From: Bacillota bacterium
GTDB taxonomy: Bacteria > Bacillota > Clostridia > Lachnospirales > Lachnospiraceae
Direction of reading: 5' to 3'
NCBI GenBank assembly: GCA_023411215.1
Contig: JAEYOY010000018.1
Span: 1-64,000 of the forward strand
Length of the DNA: 64,000 nucleotides
Part shown: positions 53,133 through 61,545 of the stretch, piece by piece
How the letters are laid out: the number at the start of each line of letters is the position of its first letter
Position numbering within the stretch: the stretch's first letter is position 1
Made by a program: the position numbers and the translations under genes
Notes under the pieces: model-generated
Seen by the model: the letters and a program-made list of their open reading frames with translations, nothing else
Databases searched by the model: none
What the model was told of the DNA's origin: nothing

Positions 53133-53894
53133 ATGATGGACAAGCAGCTGTTTCTTCAAGCTTGTGATGAAGTAATCGGACAGCGACAGGGCTTGAACGG
53201 GATAGGAACCCTCGGTGAGAAGACCGTTCACTCTGTATTAAAATACTATCTATCCCCAAATCACCTCAACCATGAAATCAAGGTTGGGGGTTTTGTCGCA
53301 GATATTTGTACAGGAAACGAAATTATCGAGGTTCAGACTCGCCAGTTTAACAAGCTGCGAAGGAAGTTACAGATGTTTCTTACCTTCGCACCGGTAACAA
53401 TAGTCTATCCTATCCCCAACATTAAGTGGATCCGGTGGGTTAATCCACAGACCGGTGAGATTAGTCCACGACGAAAGTCTCCGAAACCGGGCTCTCCCTA
53501 TTCTATCTTTCCTGAGCTCTATAAAATCAAGGAATACCTTGTGAATCCCAATCTTAAGCTCAAAATAATAATGATGGATCTGGAGGAATACCGTTTTCTT
53601 GATGGCTGGAGCGCGGATAAGAAGAAGGGATCGACCAGAAGTGACCGTATCCCTACAGAGTTAGTTAAGGAGTTGGATATTCAAGGAAGTGCAGGCTATC
53701 AGCTTCTAATTCCTGAGAGTTTGGATTATGAATTTACTACCAGAGATTATAAGAAAGCCTCCGGTCAATCCCTACAGGTATCCAGAACCGCTCTGCATGT
53801 ATTGAATTATATCGGCACCATAGAGCGTACCGGCAAGAAGGGAAACACTTTAATTTACCGACGATCACCTCAATTGCAAGCGGCAAACGAATAA
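53133..53894 (+). CDS. Nuclease-like protein of unknown family (PD-(D/E)xK-type core) with C-terminal winged helix
   Basis: ATG 53133 is chosen (GGTG four bases before; AAAGG further up); the frame also allows TTG 53130 or ATG 53136. In the ~253-residue product GTLGEKTVHSVLKYYL is followed by EIKVGGFVADICTGNEIIEV then QTRQFNKLRRKL. An E ... D ... E-x-Q arrangement of this kind resembles PD-(D/E)xK nucleases, with Gln in place of the usual Lys. The C-terminal ~60 residues look like a winged helix (SGQSLQVSRTALHVLNYI). I do not recognise the named family. It has no partner genes typical of restriction or toxin systems. Confidence 0.55.
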   Translation: MMDKQLFLQACDEVIGQRQGLNGIGTLGEKTVHSVLKYYLSPNHLNHEIKVGGFVADICTGNEIIEVQTRQFNKLRRKLQMFLTFAPVTIVYPIPNIKWIRWVNPQTGEISPRRKSPKPGSPYSIFPELYKIKEYLVNPNLKLKIIMMDLEEYRFLDGWSADKKKGSTRSDRIPTELVKELDIQGSAGYQLLIPESLDYEFTTRDYKKASGQSLQVSRTALHVLNYIGTIERTGKKGNTLIYRRSPQLQAANE

Positions 53895-53935
53895 ATAACG
53901 GATACCAGCTTATCAATTTATGATATAATTAAAAA

Positions 53936-53987
53936 GTATGCGCTCGGAGCTGAAGATCATGAATATGGTTTATATTCATGATATAAT
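53936..53987 (+). repeat. Partial copy of the family C hairpin unit
   Basis: GTATGCGCTCGGAGCTGAAG is followed by the hairpin ATCATGAATAT / ATATTCATGAT (53956-53966 and 53972-53982). The two units at 19201-19376 have AACA / TGTT at the same stem position, so both arms changed together. The left hairpin of the full unit is missing here. Confidence 0.75.
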
Positions 53988-54030
53988 ATAGATACTAATA
54001 AGAAAATATAAGAATGGAGGTATGGGAGGT

Positions 54031-54051
54031 ATGCTAACCTCTCTAGAATGA
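54031..54051 (+). CDS. Possible six-codon leader overlapping the S1-protein start
   Basis: ATG 54031 has an excellent GGGAGG site and encodes MLTSLE followed by TGA, whose bases overlap the ATG of the S1-domain gene at 54048 (ATGA). The S1 gene itself lacks a ribosome site of its own. GAGGT / ACCTC could also pair around the leader start. A translation-coupling leader is the simplest reading; misassignment of the S1 start is the alternative. Confidence 0.4.
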   Translation: MLTSLE

Positions 54052-55034
54052 TGATGAGTGAAGAGTTGAACGTTAATAATAACACCTCTCTGCCGGATAC
54101 AGAGGCGGAGATAATAACAGAACCGGAGATAATCCCTTCGATGGATGAGTTTAAGGACGAGATTGCAAGGTCCTTTAAGAAAATCCAGGAGGGAGATATA
54201 TTAAAAGGCACGGTAATTGGCATCTCTGAAAGCGAAGTAATTCTTGATCTTGGATATTATACTGAGGGTATCATTAAGCTGGAGGAATTAAGCAATGACC
54301 CCAGCTTCTCCATCAAGGCTGATGTAACACTCGGGGAGGAGATCTCAGCAACGGTTCTCCGCGAAGATGATGGACATGGTAATATTCTATTGTCCAGAAA
54401 ACGTGCAGATGATATTCTGGCATGGGACCACTTAAAGGAAGCCCTTACAAGCCGCAAAATATATAAAGTTAAGGTAACACAGGCTGTCAATGGTGGTGTA
54501 GTAACCTATTTACTTGGTGTACGTGCCTTCATTCCCGCTTCCCAGCTGGCATTAACTTACGTAGAGGATCTGGACGCTTATGTGGGTAAGGAACTGGATG
54601 TAATCGTAATAACTGCCTCTGCTGAGGACATGAAGTTGGTGTTATCTGCAAAGGAGGTTGCTCGCGACCTTGAGAAACAGGATAAAACCAGTAAGATTTC
54701 CCGTCTTCAGACCGGTATCGTAACGACCGGTGTTGTGGAGAAGATTGCCCCTTATGGTGCTTTTGTTAACATCGGTGAAGGCTTAACCGGATTGGTACAC
54801 ATATCACAGATCTGTAATAAGAGAATTAAGTCTCCTAATGAAGTAATCAAAGAAGGTGAGACTGTAACCGTTAAGATTTTAGAGGTAAAGGATGGCAAGA
54901 TCAGCCTCAGCATGAAGGCCGTAGAAGAGAAAGAAGAGGTAGTTGAAGAGGTGGAAGCTGCTCCTGCCACCTACCAAAGCGGAGAAGAAGCGACAACTGG
55001 TCTGGCTGCACTGTTAAAGAACATTAAGCTTTAA
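54048..55034 (+). CDS. S1 RNA-binding domain protein (ribosomal protein S1-like)
   Basis: The 328-residue product has an acidic N-terminus and three S1 domains: about residues 43-110 (GDILKGTVIGISESEVILDL), 130-190 (KVTQAVNGGVVTYLLGVRAFIPASQL) and 215-290 (GVVEKIAPYGAFVNIGEGLTGLVHISQI), then a Glu-rich tail. It is shorter than proteobacterial S1 (six domains) and like the reduced S1 of Firmicutes, which binds mRNA and is not always ribosomal. ATG codons at 54048, 54051 and 54054 are all possible starts. A terminator follows. Confidence 0.85.
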   Translation: MMMSEELNVNNNTSLPDTEAEIITEPEIIPSMDEFKDEIARSFKKIQEGDILKGTVIGISESEVILDLGYYTEGIIKLEELSNDPSFSIKADVTLGEEISATVLREDDGHGNILLSRKRADDILAWDHLKEALTSRKIYKVKVTQAVNGGVVTYLLGVRAFIPASQLALTYVEDLDAYVGKELDVIVITASAEDMKLVLSAKEVARDLEKQDKTSKISRLQTGIVTTGVVEKIAPYGAFVNIGEGLTGLVHISQICNKRIKSPNEVIKEGETVTVKILEVKDGKISLSMKAVEEKEEVVEEVEAAPATYQSGEEATTGLAALLKNIKL

Positions 55035-55049
55035 TCCAAGACATAAAAT

Positions 55050-55114
55050 GGCTTCGAGATTACTCACTCGCCTTGTTCCTAAGGATACAAGGACTCTGAG
55101 ATAATCTCGAAGCC
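55050..55114. terminator. Bidirectional terminator between the S1 gene and the coiled-coil gene
   Basis: GGCTTCGAGATTA (55050-55062) pairs perfectly with TAATCTCGAAGCC (55102-55114), and CCTTGT / ACAAGG pairs inside. TTATT follows on the plus side. Confidence 0.88.
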
Positions 55115-55135
55115 TTATTCATTGATTAATACTAA

Positions 55136-55723
55136 TTAAAATGGTATTATTTCAAGCACATATAAGATCAGAAAAGCAATACCACTGATACCAATCAGGT
55201 TAAATACAAATACAAACCATAGCAGTGCGTGGCCTCTCCGTACCCTTCTGTCAAGAGCTTGCAGTCCGGTTATATACTCTTCCTGATACTGCTTATTTAG
55301 CAATGTGTTCTGCTTTTGAAGTTCAATCAACAGCTCTGATATACGATTTACTACATTCTTATCGACACCTTCCAGGTTATCACCGGTTGTCTCCAGAACC
55401 GCTTTCAGCTTCTCCAGCTCCAGCATGATGCTATTGACTTTAACCTTATCCAGGTCTTCCATCAGCTCCATCAGCTTCTCGCCCTGTTCTTTTATATAAG
55501 TTAAATCCATTGCTGCCTGAACCCCATTTAATTTTTGTACTCCGATTCTGTGCTCATATTCTTCACACTTGTCCGAATACTCTAAAAGCCATTTTTTATA
55601 ATTTTCCAAGGTGTTGCGATACTCTGTCAGCTTTTGCTCATAGGCCGTTGTGATTACTTTTGTACTTTCTTTCATTTTATTACCCCGTTCTTTCGAATTA
55701 GGTAATCCAAATGACATATTCAT
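55136..55723 (-). CDS. Coiled-coil protein with C-terminal membrane anchor, unknown
   Basis: ATG 55723 follows AGAGG by six bases; ATG 55675 is a second possibility. The 195-residue product is mostly heptad-like helix (about residues 25-160) and ends in a hydrophobic segment (HALLWFVFVFNLIGISGIAF) that anchors it with the long N-terminal part in the cytoplasm. I do not recognise the family. It starts 18 bp after the alarmone synthetase gene ends on the same strand, so the two are probably one operon. Confidence 0.6.
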   Translation of the reverse strand: MNMSFGLPNSKERGNKMKESTKVITTAYEQKLTEYRNTLENYKKWLLEYSDKCEEYEHRIGVQKLNGVQAAMDLTYIKEQGEKLMELMEDLDKVKVNSIMLELEKLKAVLETTGDNLEGVDKNVVNRISELLIELQKQNTLLNKQYQEEYITGLQALDRRVRRGHALLWFVFVFNLIGISGIAFLILYVLEIIPF

Positions 55724-55741
55724 AGGTACCTCTCTCCTTTG

Positions 55742-56548
55742 CTATACTCGCAATCCGAACAATGTTCTCTTCTTCCCTGATTTTTGTGGTTCTGCACCAT
55801 CTGGCTTTGTAATCTCCTTGCCAGCCTGTCCCTCTTCCTCCTCTATAATTGTTCCAAAGGACTCCGCTACCACTGATTTATAACTTTCTATTAACTCTTC
55901 CTGATAGCCCTCTGTTCGTTCTTTGCTATAGATCTTTATCTCTTCGTTTAAGGTAAGCATCTTTTGATCTAGATAAGCTACTATATCAGAACATTCCTTT
56001 AATTCCTTTCGAATATGTTCCGGTGCATTTCCCTCAAACTTGTAATAAATCTTATGCTCCAGACTTGCCCAAAAATCCATCGCTATGGTACGAATCTGAA
56101 TCTCAACCTTGGTCTCTATGGTCCGATCCGTAAGAAAGACTGGAATGGATATAATCATATGATAGCTGGTATATCCGTTATCCTTCGGACGCATAATGTA
56201 ATCCTTCACTTTAAGTACCTTAATATCACTCTGCTTGGAGATTAGATCGGCTATGCGATAAATATCTGAGGTAAAGGAACATATAACTCGTATTCCGGCT
56301 ACATCATTGACATATTTAATTATGTTATCCACCGTCAGTTCCATCTGATTATGGCGAAGCTTCTTCGCTATACTCTGCGGTGTTTTTATTCTTGAGGTAA
56401 TATGCTCTATGGGATTATATTGATGTGCTAATTTAAATTCATTATTTAGTATCTCTAGCTTCGTATTAACTTGCTTTAATGCGGCGTCGTACAAAAGCAA
56501 CGCGGCATTCCACTCCTCTGCCTCATCATAAAACATGGGGAGATCCAT
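55742..56548 (-). CDS. Small alarmone synthetase (RelQ/YjbM-like GTP pyrophosphokinase)
   Basis: The 268-residue product matches the RelA/SpoT synthetase domain without the HD hydrolase, TGS or ACT parts: SRIKTPQSIAKKLRHN (basic ATP-binding loop), DVAGIRVICSFTSDIYRIAD, DYIMRPKDNGYTSYHM and VEIQIRTIAMDFWASLEHKI with the catalytic Glu. It makes (p)ppGpp from GTP/GDP and ATP. The C-terminal ~60 residues extend beyond the usual SAS core, with an acidic and then a basic tail. It shares an operon with the coiled-coil membrane protein. Confidence 0.9.
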   Translation of the reverse strand: MDLPMFYDEAEEWNAALLLYDAALKQVNTKLEILNNEFKLAHQYNPIEHITSRIKTPQSIAKKLRHNQMELTVDNIIKYVNDVAGIRVICSFTSDIYRIADLISKQSDIKVLKVKDYIMRPKDNGYTSYHMIISIPVFLTDRTIETKVEIQIRTIAMDFWASLEHKIYYKFEGNAPEHIRKELKECSDIVAYLDQKMLTLNEEIKIYSKERTEGYQEELIESYKSVVAESFGTIIEEEEGQAGKEITKPDGAEPQKSGKKRTLFGLRV

Positions 56549-56937
56549 TTAATCACAACCTTTATATTGTATAGTCTGTCTAAAAATCTATTAATTCCTG
56601 TTCATAATTTGTTCATTGTTTTTATTATACCATAGAAATATGAATAATTCTTGAAGAATTCGAAAATTAATGAAAAATTAAGGATTTCTCAATATGGGGA
56701 TAATACTCAATTGTAATTTCAAAAGTCTGTGAATTTACAAAACTCCTCTTATAGTCTACAGAGAATTTTCGTACCCTAAAGCTAGGAAGAGTGCCTTTCG
56801 CTTTTTGAGCAGAATATACTGTAGTATTGCTTATTACATGATGGGAAAGGATATTTTTATGATTTGGATGAGTTGTCGTGGAAATAGATACAATTGCATA
56901 CAAATAAAAAAATTATAATTTTTTTGTTAAAAATGTG

Positions 56938-56967
56938 TTGACAATTGAACTAATTCATGGATATAAT
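56938..56967 (+). promoter_or_regulatory. Consensus sigma-A promoter of the ABC exporter leader
   Basis: TTGACA (56938-56943), 18-bp spacer, TATAAT (56962-56967), both boxes perfect. It lies 35 bp before the leader ORF. The preceding 56549-56937 region is AT-rich and carries nothing I can support. Confidence 0.88.
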
Positions 56968-57001
56968 GTTGGCAGACTATTACAGAAAGTGAGGTAAAAC
57001 A

Positions 57002-57097
57002 ATGATTAGCAAAATGAAATTTAGATCCAGCGCTTTACAAAACAATTTCATATTAAACTCATTAAGTGATATTACCTCATGGATTCGAAAAAGCTAA
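57002..57097 (+). CDS. Leader peptide (31 codons) upstream of the ABC exporter pair
   Basis: ATG 57002 follows GAGGT by seven bases and 35 bp after the promoter. The 31-residue peptide starts MISKMKFRSSALQNNFIL and ends in SDITSWIRKS. It is followed by a terminator hairpin and then two ABC half-transporter genes. This mirrors B. subtilis bmrB-bmrCD, where ribosome stalling on the leader by antibiotics lets transcription continue. The ribosome site (TGAGGTAA, 56990-56997) is perfectly complementary to TTACCTCA at 57072-57079 within the leader. The peptide sequence itself matches nothing I know. Confidence 0.7.
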   Translation: MISKMKFRSSALQNNFILNSLSDITSWIRKS

Positions 57098-57175
57098 ACC
57101 GTGACCTCATATCCCTGTCCTGCCCTGCTGCCAGTGGGAGACGGTGGAGATTACGACTATATTTTTGAATTGTAT

Positions 57176-57205
57176 GCCATGGTATTATCATACCATGGCT
57201 TTTTT
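57176..57205 (+). terminator. Attenuator hairpin between leader and exporter genes
   Basis: GCCATGGTAT (57176-57185), loop TATC, ATACCATGGC (57190-57199), then TTTTTT: a perfect 10-bp stem. It lies 78 bp after the leader stop and 145 bp before the first exporter gene, so it would stop transcription unless antiterminated. Confidence 0.92.
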
Positions 57206-57350
57206 GTATGCTCTGAGGTAAAAAGGGCTACATAAGACATCCCATGGAACTAGTCTGTATTATAATGAAATTGACTATGAATGACACACCAAAAGGAATT
57301 TTTATGAGGGAAGCGTGATGCAGGGGCTTCACGCTGGGAACGGAGGAATT

Positions 57351-59120
57351 ATGAAAAAGATTTCAAGCTATATCTTAAAGTATTGGTATGCCTATATACT
57401 TGCGATTTTGTGCATTGTGATCGCTGTATCACTGGATATGCTATCACCGCAGGTAACAAAGCGGATTATAGATAATGTCATCATCGAAGGAGACCTGGCT
57501 CTGCTGCCGAAAATGCTTATCTTGATATTTATTATAGGTATCGGAAGATGTATCTTCCAATACCTGAAGGAATTAATTTTTGACTTGGTAAGTGCAAGGA
57601 TCACAGTAAATATTCGAAGAGACTTATTCAATCATATCCAGAGCTTATCCTTAAATTTTTTTGATAAGAATAACACCGGTGAGTTAATGTCGCGTGTGAA
57701 GGATGACGTTGACCGAATCTGGGGAGCTCTCGGCTATGTGAGTATGCTGATCATCGAGGTTATTATACATACCGGTATTGTATTGTACTGTATGTATAAC
57801 TTAAGCCCTAGCTTAGCAGTATTTCCAACCATTATATTACCACTGGTCGCTTGTTTGGCACTCTTGATGGAGAAGAAGCTCGGCAAAATTTATGAAGCAA
57901 TCAGCGAGGAAAACGCGAAGCTGAATACTGTAGCGCAGGAGAACCTCTCCGGAGTTCGTACGGTTAAGGCTTTTGCACGAGAGAAACACGAGATAAGCAA
58001 GTTCTTATCTCACAACAAACGCTATTATGAGCTTAACATGCAGCAATCCAAGGTATTCATTAAGCTGTATCCTTATTTTCAGTTTATTACCAAGCTGTTG
58101 CCAATGATCGTAATTATGATCGGCGGTTATCAGGTTATGCAAGGAACGATCACATTAGGTACCTTAGGCGCTTTTGCGGAATATTCTACGAATATTGTAT
58201 GGCCAATGGAAATGCTTGGTTGGCTTTCCAACGACTTTGCCTCTGCTATTGCTTCTGGCAAGAGAATTAAGAAGATATTTGCGGAACAGCCGCTGATCAC
58301 TGAGGTGGAGAATCCAGTCGTTCTGGAGGAAGTAAAGGGTGCGGTACGCTTTAACAAGGTATCCTTCGGTCTTTCTGAGAAGAACATCCTGTCCGATATT
58401 AGTTTTGATTTGGCAGCGGGCAAGACCATTGGAATTATGGGTGCGACAGGAACCGGAAAGAGTTCAATTATTAACCTTCTTCAACGTTTTTATGACACAA
58501 CGGAGGGTGATATTTATCTGGATGGAGTGAATATCAAAGAGCTTTCCCTGCGTCAGCTACGTAAGAGCATCTCCTTGGTTATGCAGGATGTATTCCTGTT
58601 CTCCGATACAATTAATGAAAATATAAAGCTGGGTAAGAAAAACCAGGTATGTAATTATGAGGTTGTTGAGGCAGCGGAGGATGCACAGGCAAAGGATTTT
58701 ATCGAGCGAATGGATGAGCAGTATGAGACCATCGTCGGAGAACGTGGTGTTGGTCTGTCTGGTGGACAGAAACAGCGTCTGAGCATTGCCAGAGCCCTTG
58801 CAAAGAAGACACCGATTCTAGTACTGGATGACTCTACTTCAGCACTTGATATGGAGACCGAGCATATGATTCAGCGATCCTTAACTCAGATAGAGGCAAC
58901 CAAAATCATTATTGCTCACCGTGTTTCCGCTGTACGTAACGCAGACGAGATTATCATTCTGGATGAGGGTAAAATTGTTGAGCGTGGTACACATGACGTT
59001 CTATTGCAGAATAAAGGCTATTATTATAAAACATTTATGGCACAATACGGGGATTACTTAGAAACGAAGGAATCCGATGAGGTTGTGTTTAACGAAAGGA
59101 AGGTGGCTTCATGTCAATAA
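57351..59120 (+). CDS. ABC exporter half-transporter, degenerate-site subunit (BmrC/LmrC-like)
   Basis: Start ATG 57351 has GGAGG four bases before it; the frame to 57315 is unsupported. The 589-residue product has six membrane helices, then an ATP-binding domain with Walker A GATGTGKSS, a canonical signature LSGGQKQR and Walker B LVLDDSTSALD. The catalytic glutamate after Walker B is aspartate, the mark of the degenerate subunit in heterodimeric exporters. It overlaps the second subunit gene by 10 bp. Drug export is likely by family; the substrate is unknown. Confidence 0.88.
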   Translation: MKKISSYILKYWYAYILAILCIVIAVSLDMLSPQVTKRIIDNVIIEGDLALLPKMLILIFIIGIGRCIFQYLKELIFDLVSARITVNIRRDLFNHIQSLSLNFFDKNNTGELMSRVKDDVDRIWGALGYVSMLIIEVIIHTGIVLYCMYNLSPSLAVFPTIILPLVACLALLMEKKLGKIYEAISEENAKLNTVAQENLSGVRTVKAFAREKHEISKFLSHNKRYYELNMQQSKVFIKLYPYFQFITKLLPMIVIMIGGYQVMQGTITLGTLGAFAEYSTNIVWPMEMLGWLSNDFASAIASGKRIKKIFAEQPLITEVENPVVLEEVKGAVRFNKVSFGLSEKNILSDISFDLAAGKTIGIMGATGTGKSSIINLLQRFYDTTEGDIYLDGVNIKELSLRQLRKSISLVMQDVFLFSDTINENIKLGKKNQVCNYEVVEAAEDAQAKDFIERMDEQYETIVGERGVGLSGGQKQRLSIARALAKKTPILVLDDSTSALDMETEHMIQRSLTQIEATKIIIAHRVSAVRNADEIIILDEGKIVERGTHDVLLQNKGYYYKTFMAQYGDYLETKESDEVVFNERKVASCQ

Positions 59121-60892
59121 ATGCCATCAAAGAAGACGAATATATCAAAAACGTCAGTAAAAAAACAACCCTTATACGGTTGTTCAGCTATATGCTGGCA
59201 TATAAAGGAACAATTATCGCGGTAATCTTTATCATGTTGGCCACAGTGTCAATCTCTATTGCTAACCCATTGATTATCGATCAGGCAATTGACGTTCATA
59301 TTGCGAATAAGGATCTCAAAGGATTAATCCGACTTGGTATACTGGCTCTTGTTCTTAATGTATCCTTTGTATTACTGGTAAAGCTTAGAATGTATCTTAT
59401 GGCTAAGGTATCGAATAATGTGCTCTTAACCATTCGACAGGAGCTTTACACTCACATTCAGAAGTTGAGCTTCAGCTTCTTCGATAGCCGCCCTACAGGT
59501 AAAATTCTTGCCAGAGTCATCGGTGATGTTAATTCCCTTAAGGATGTGCTGTCCAACAGCGTCACTACTTTAATTCCGGATGCAGTAACGATCACCGCCG
59601 TGGTTATTATCATGGTGATTATCAACTGGAAGCTGGCGATAGCATCATTAATCTCTCTGCCCTTTATGGCCTTCGGTCTTTGGTATATTCAGACCCGCTC
59701 CCATAAAAGATGGCGGATTCACAGGAAGAAGAGCTCAAACTTGAATGCCTTTATTCACGAAGACCTATCCGGTATGAGAATTATTCAAAGCTTCACAGCA
59801 GAAGATGAGACCGCCGAGACCTTCGATGAACTGTTAGAAGAGCATCGTAGCTCCTTCGTAAATGCAATTGTATTGAATGATGCCTTCGGTTCGGTTATCG
59901 ATTTTAGCTGGGGCGTCGGATCCATTTGTATGTATTTTGTAGCCGTGAAGCTGTTACGCATCGATGCCGGTAATGTCGGTACATTAATGGCCTTCGCCAT
60001 GTATATCACCATGTTTTGGCATCCGATTATGAATCTAAGTAACTTTTATAATCAAATTATTACTAATATATCTGGTGCAGAGCGTATCTTCGATATTCTC
60101 GATACCATGCCGGACATCACCGATGCTGACAGCGTCAATGAACTTCCCGAAATTAAAGGCGAGGTTACCTTTGACCATGTATCCTTTGCCTACGATGCAG
60201 ATACACAGGTTCTGAATGATGTAAGCTTTCGAATCAAGCCAGGTGAGACTATCGCTTTGGTTGGGCCAACAGGAGCCGGAAAGACTACCATCGTTAACCT
60301 GATCAGTCGTTTTTATGATATACAGCAGGGAAGTATCTATATTGATGGTTATGATATCAAAGAGGTATCCATTGAAAGTCTGAGAAGACAAATGGGTATC
60401 ATGACACAAGATAACTTCTTGTTCTCCGGAACGGTGGCAGATAATATCCGTTATGGTAAGTTGGATGCGACCGATGAGGAGATCATCTCGGCTGCCAAAG
60501 CAGTCAATGCCCATGACTTCATTATGAAACTGGAAAAGGGTTATGAAACAGAGCTGAAGGAACGTGGAGCCGGTTTATCCATAGGCCAGAGACAGTTACT
60601 GGCATTTGCAAGAACCATGGTTTCCATGCCTAAGATCTTAATCCTGGATGAAGCAACCTCAAGCATAGATACCCATACGGAATTATTGGTACAACAGGGT
60701 ATCGAAGCGTTACTGAAGGGAAGAACCTCCTTCGTTATCGCTCATCGACTGTCTACCATCCGTAAAGCGGATCGCATCTTTGTCATTGATGACGGAGGTA
60801 TTCAGGAGGAAGGTAGCTCGGATGAGCTGATAGCTAAGAAAGGACAGTATTATAACCTTTATATGGCTCAGTTTAAGAATTTGGAAGTGTAA
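59111..60892 (+). CDS. ABC exporter half-transporter, canonical subunit (BmrD/LmrD-like)
   Basis: The 593-residue product has six membrane helices and an ATP-binding domain with Walker A GPTGAGKTT, Walker B ILILDEATSSID with the catalytic Glu, and a variant signature LSIGQRQ (G to I). In heterodimers the variant signature pairs with the degenerate Walker B of the partner, as found here, leaving one active ATP site. AAGGAAGG precedes the ATG, inside the end of the first subunit gene. Expression should follow the leader-attenuator unit upstream. Confidence 0.9.
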   Translation: MSINAIKEDEYIKNVSKKTTLIRLFSYMLAYKGTIIAVIFIMLATVSISIANPLIIDQAIDVHIANKDLKGLIRLGILALVLNVSFVLLVKLRMYLMAKVSNNVLLTIRQELYTHIQKLSFSFFDSRPTGKILARVIGDVNSLKDVLSNSVTTLIPDAVTITAVVIIMVIINWKLAIASLISLPFMAFGLWYIQTRSHKRWRIHRKKSSNLNAFIHEDLSGMRIIQSFTAEDETAETFDELLEEHRSSFVNAIVLNDAFGSVIDFSWGVGSICMYFVAVKLLRIDAGNVGTLMAFAMYITMFWHPIMNLSNFYNQIITNISGAERIFDILDTMPDITDADSVNELPEIKGEVTFDHVSFAYDADTQVLNDVSFRIKPGETIALVGPTGAGKTTIVNLISRFYDIQQGSIYIDGYDIKEVSIESLRRQMGIMTQDNFLFSGTVADNIRYGKLDATDEEIISAAKAVNAHDFIMKLEKGYETELKERGAGLSIGQRQLLAFARTMVSMPKILILDEATSSIDTHTELLVQQGIEALLKGRTSFVIAHRLSTIRKADRIFVIDDGGIQEEGSSDELIAKKGQYYNLYMAQFKNLEV

Positions 60893-61030
60893 TTTGAGAG
60901 CAAAGTGTCAGCCATCTGGCACTTTCGCACCGGAGCAGATTGTGAAACATAAGCTCCGAAGGCATTCGTGCCTTTATTCACTGAAGTACACACCCTGCCT
61001 GGAGGACTTTAGATTAACTCCTCGTAACAT

Positions 61031-61087
61031 AAAGAAGCTCCCAATAGGAACACCGTACATTACGGATTACCTGTTGGGAGCTTTCTT
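61031..61087. terminator. Bidirectional terminator between the exporter pair and the DUF3021 gene
   Basis: AAAGAAGCTCCCAA (61031-61044) pairs with TTGGGAGCTTTCTT (61074-61087), with an inner TAGG / CCTG and ACCGTA / TACGG pairing. T-rich sequence follows on both sides. An upstream hairpin AAAGTGTC ... GGCACTTT at about 60902-60925 also follows the exporter stop. Confidence 0.85.
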
Positions 61088-61093
61088 ATTACG

Positions 61094-61534
61094 TTATTCC
61101 TCTTTCTTATCTTCCTCCGGATACTTGGATCGAAGTCTCTGATTAATGCTCTCGGCAATTCGTTTCTCATTACTGAACATAGCTGTCGTTACGCTAAAGT
61201 ATACACCCGCTACCAATAGTACCAAGGTGATTATTTGTGTTATTTCATTGATATTGACCCATCGACATATTACGGCCGCACCGAGTACAACTACATTAAT
61301 ATACGTATAATGAATGATGTGGCGTATTCTCATCTGTTTCTTGCTGATTTCCCTTTTGGAACGATAAATCAGGGTTCCGAGAGAAGTGATCGCTGACACG
61401 ACAATGACCTGCCATATGATTTCTACATTAAAATACAGATCCGGTAGGAAGATAGTTATAAATATTGCTGTACTGATGATACTTCCCGATAACACATAAA
61501 AATAAGTCTGTATTACCTTCTTTACACTCTCCAT
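61094..61534 (-). CDS. DUF3021 family membrane protein
   Basis: A 146-residue protein with four predicted membrane helices and a charged C-terminal tail, matching DUF3021. These proteins are regularly encoded next to a LytTR regulator and are thought to modulate it at the membrane. Here it starts 11 bp after the LytTR gene ends, as expected for the pair. Its own mechanism is unknown. Confidence 0.82.
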   Translation of the reverse strand: MESVKKVIQTYFYVLSGSIISTAIFITIFLPDLYFNVEIIWQVIVVSAITSLGTLIYRSKREISKKQMRIRHIIHYTYINVVVLGAAVICRWVNINEITQIITLVLLVAGVYFSVTTAMFSNEKRIAESINQRLRSKYPEEDKKEE

Positions 61535-61545
61535 GTCTCCACCTC

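Noticed and set aside
56667..56903. 78-codon minus-strand frame before the ABC leader
   Set aside because: No ribosome site, no recognisable motif, and low-complexity AT-rich flanks; treated as chance.
60894..61142. 82-codon plus-strand frame after the exporter pair
   Set aside because: It reads through a clear bidirectional terminator and into the opposing DUF3021 gene.
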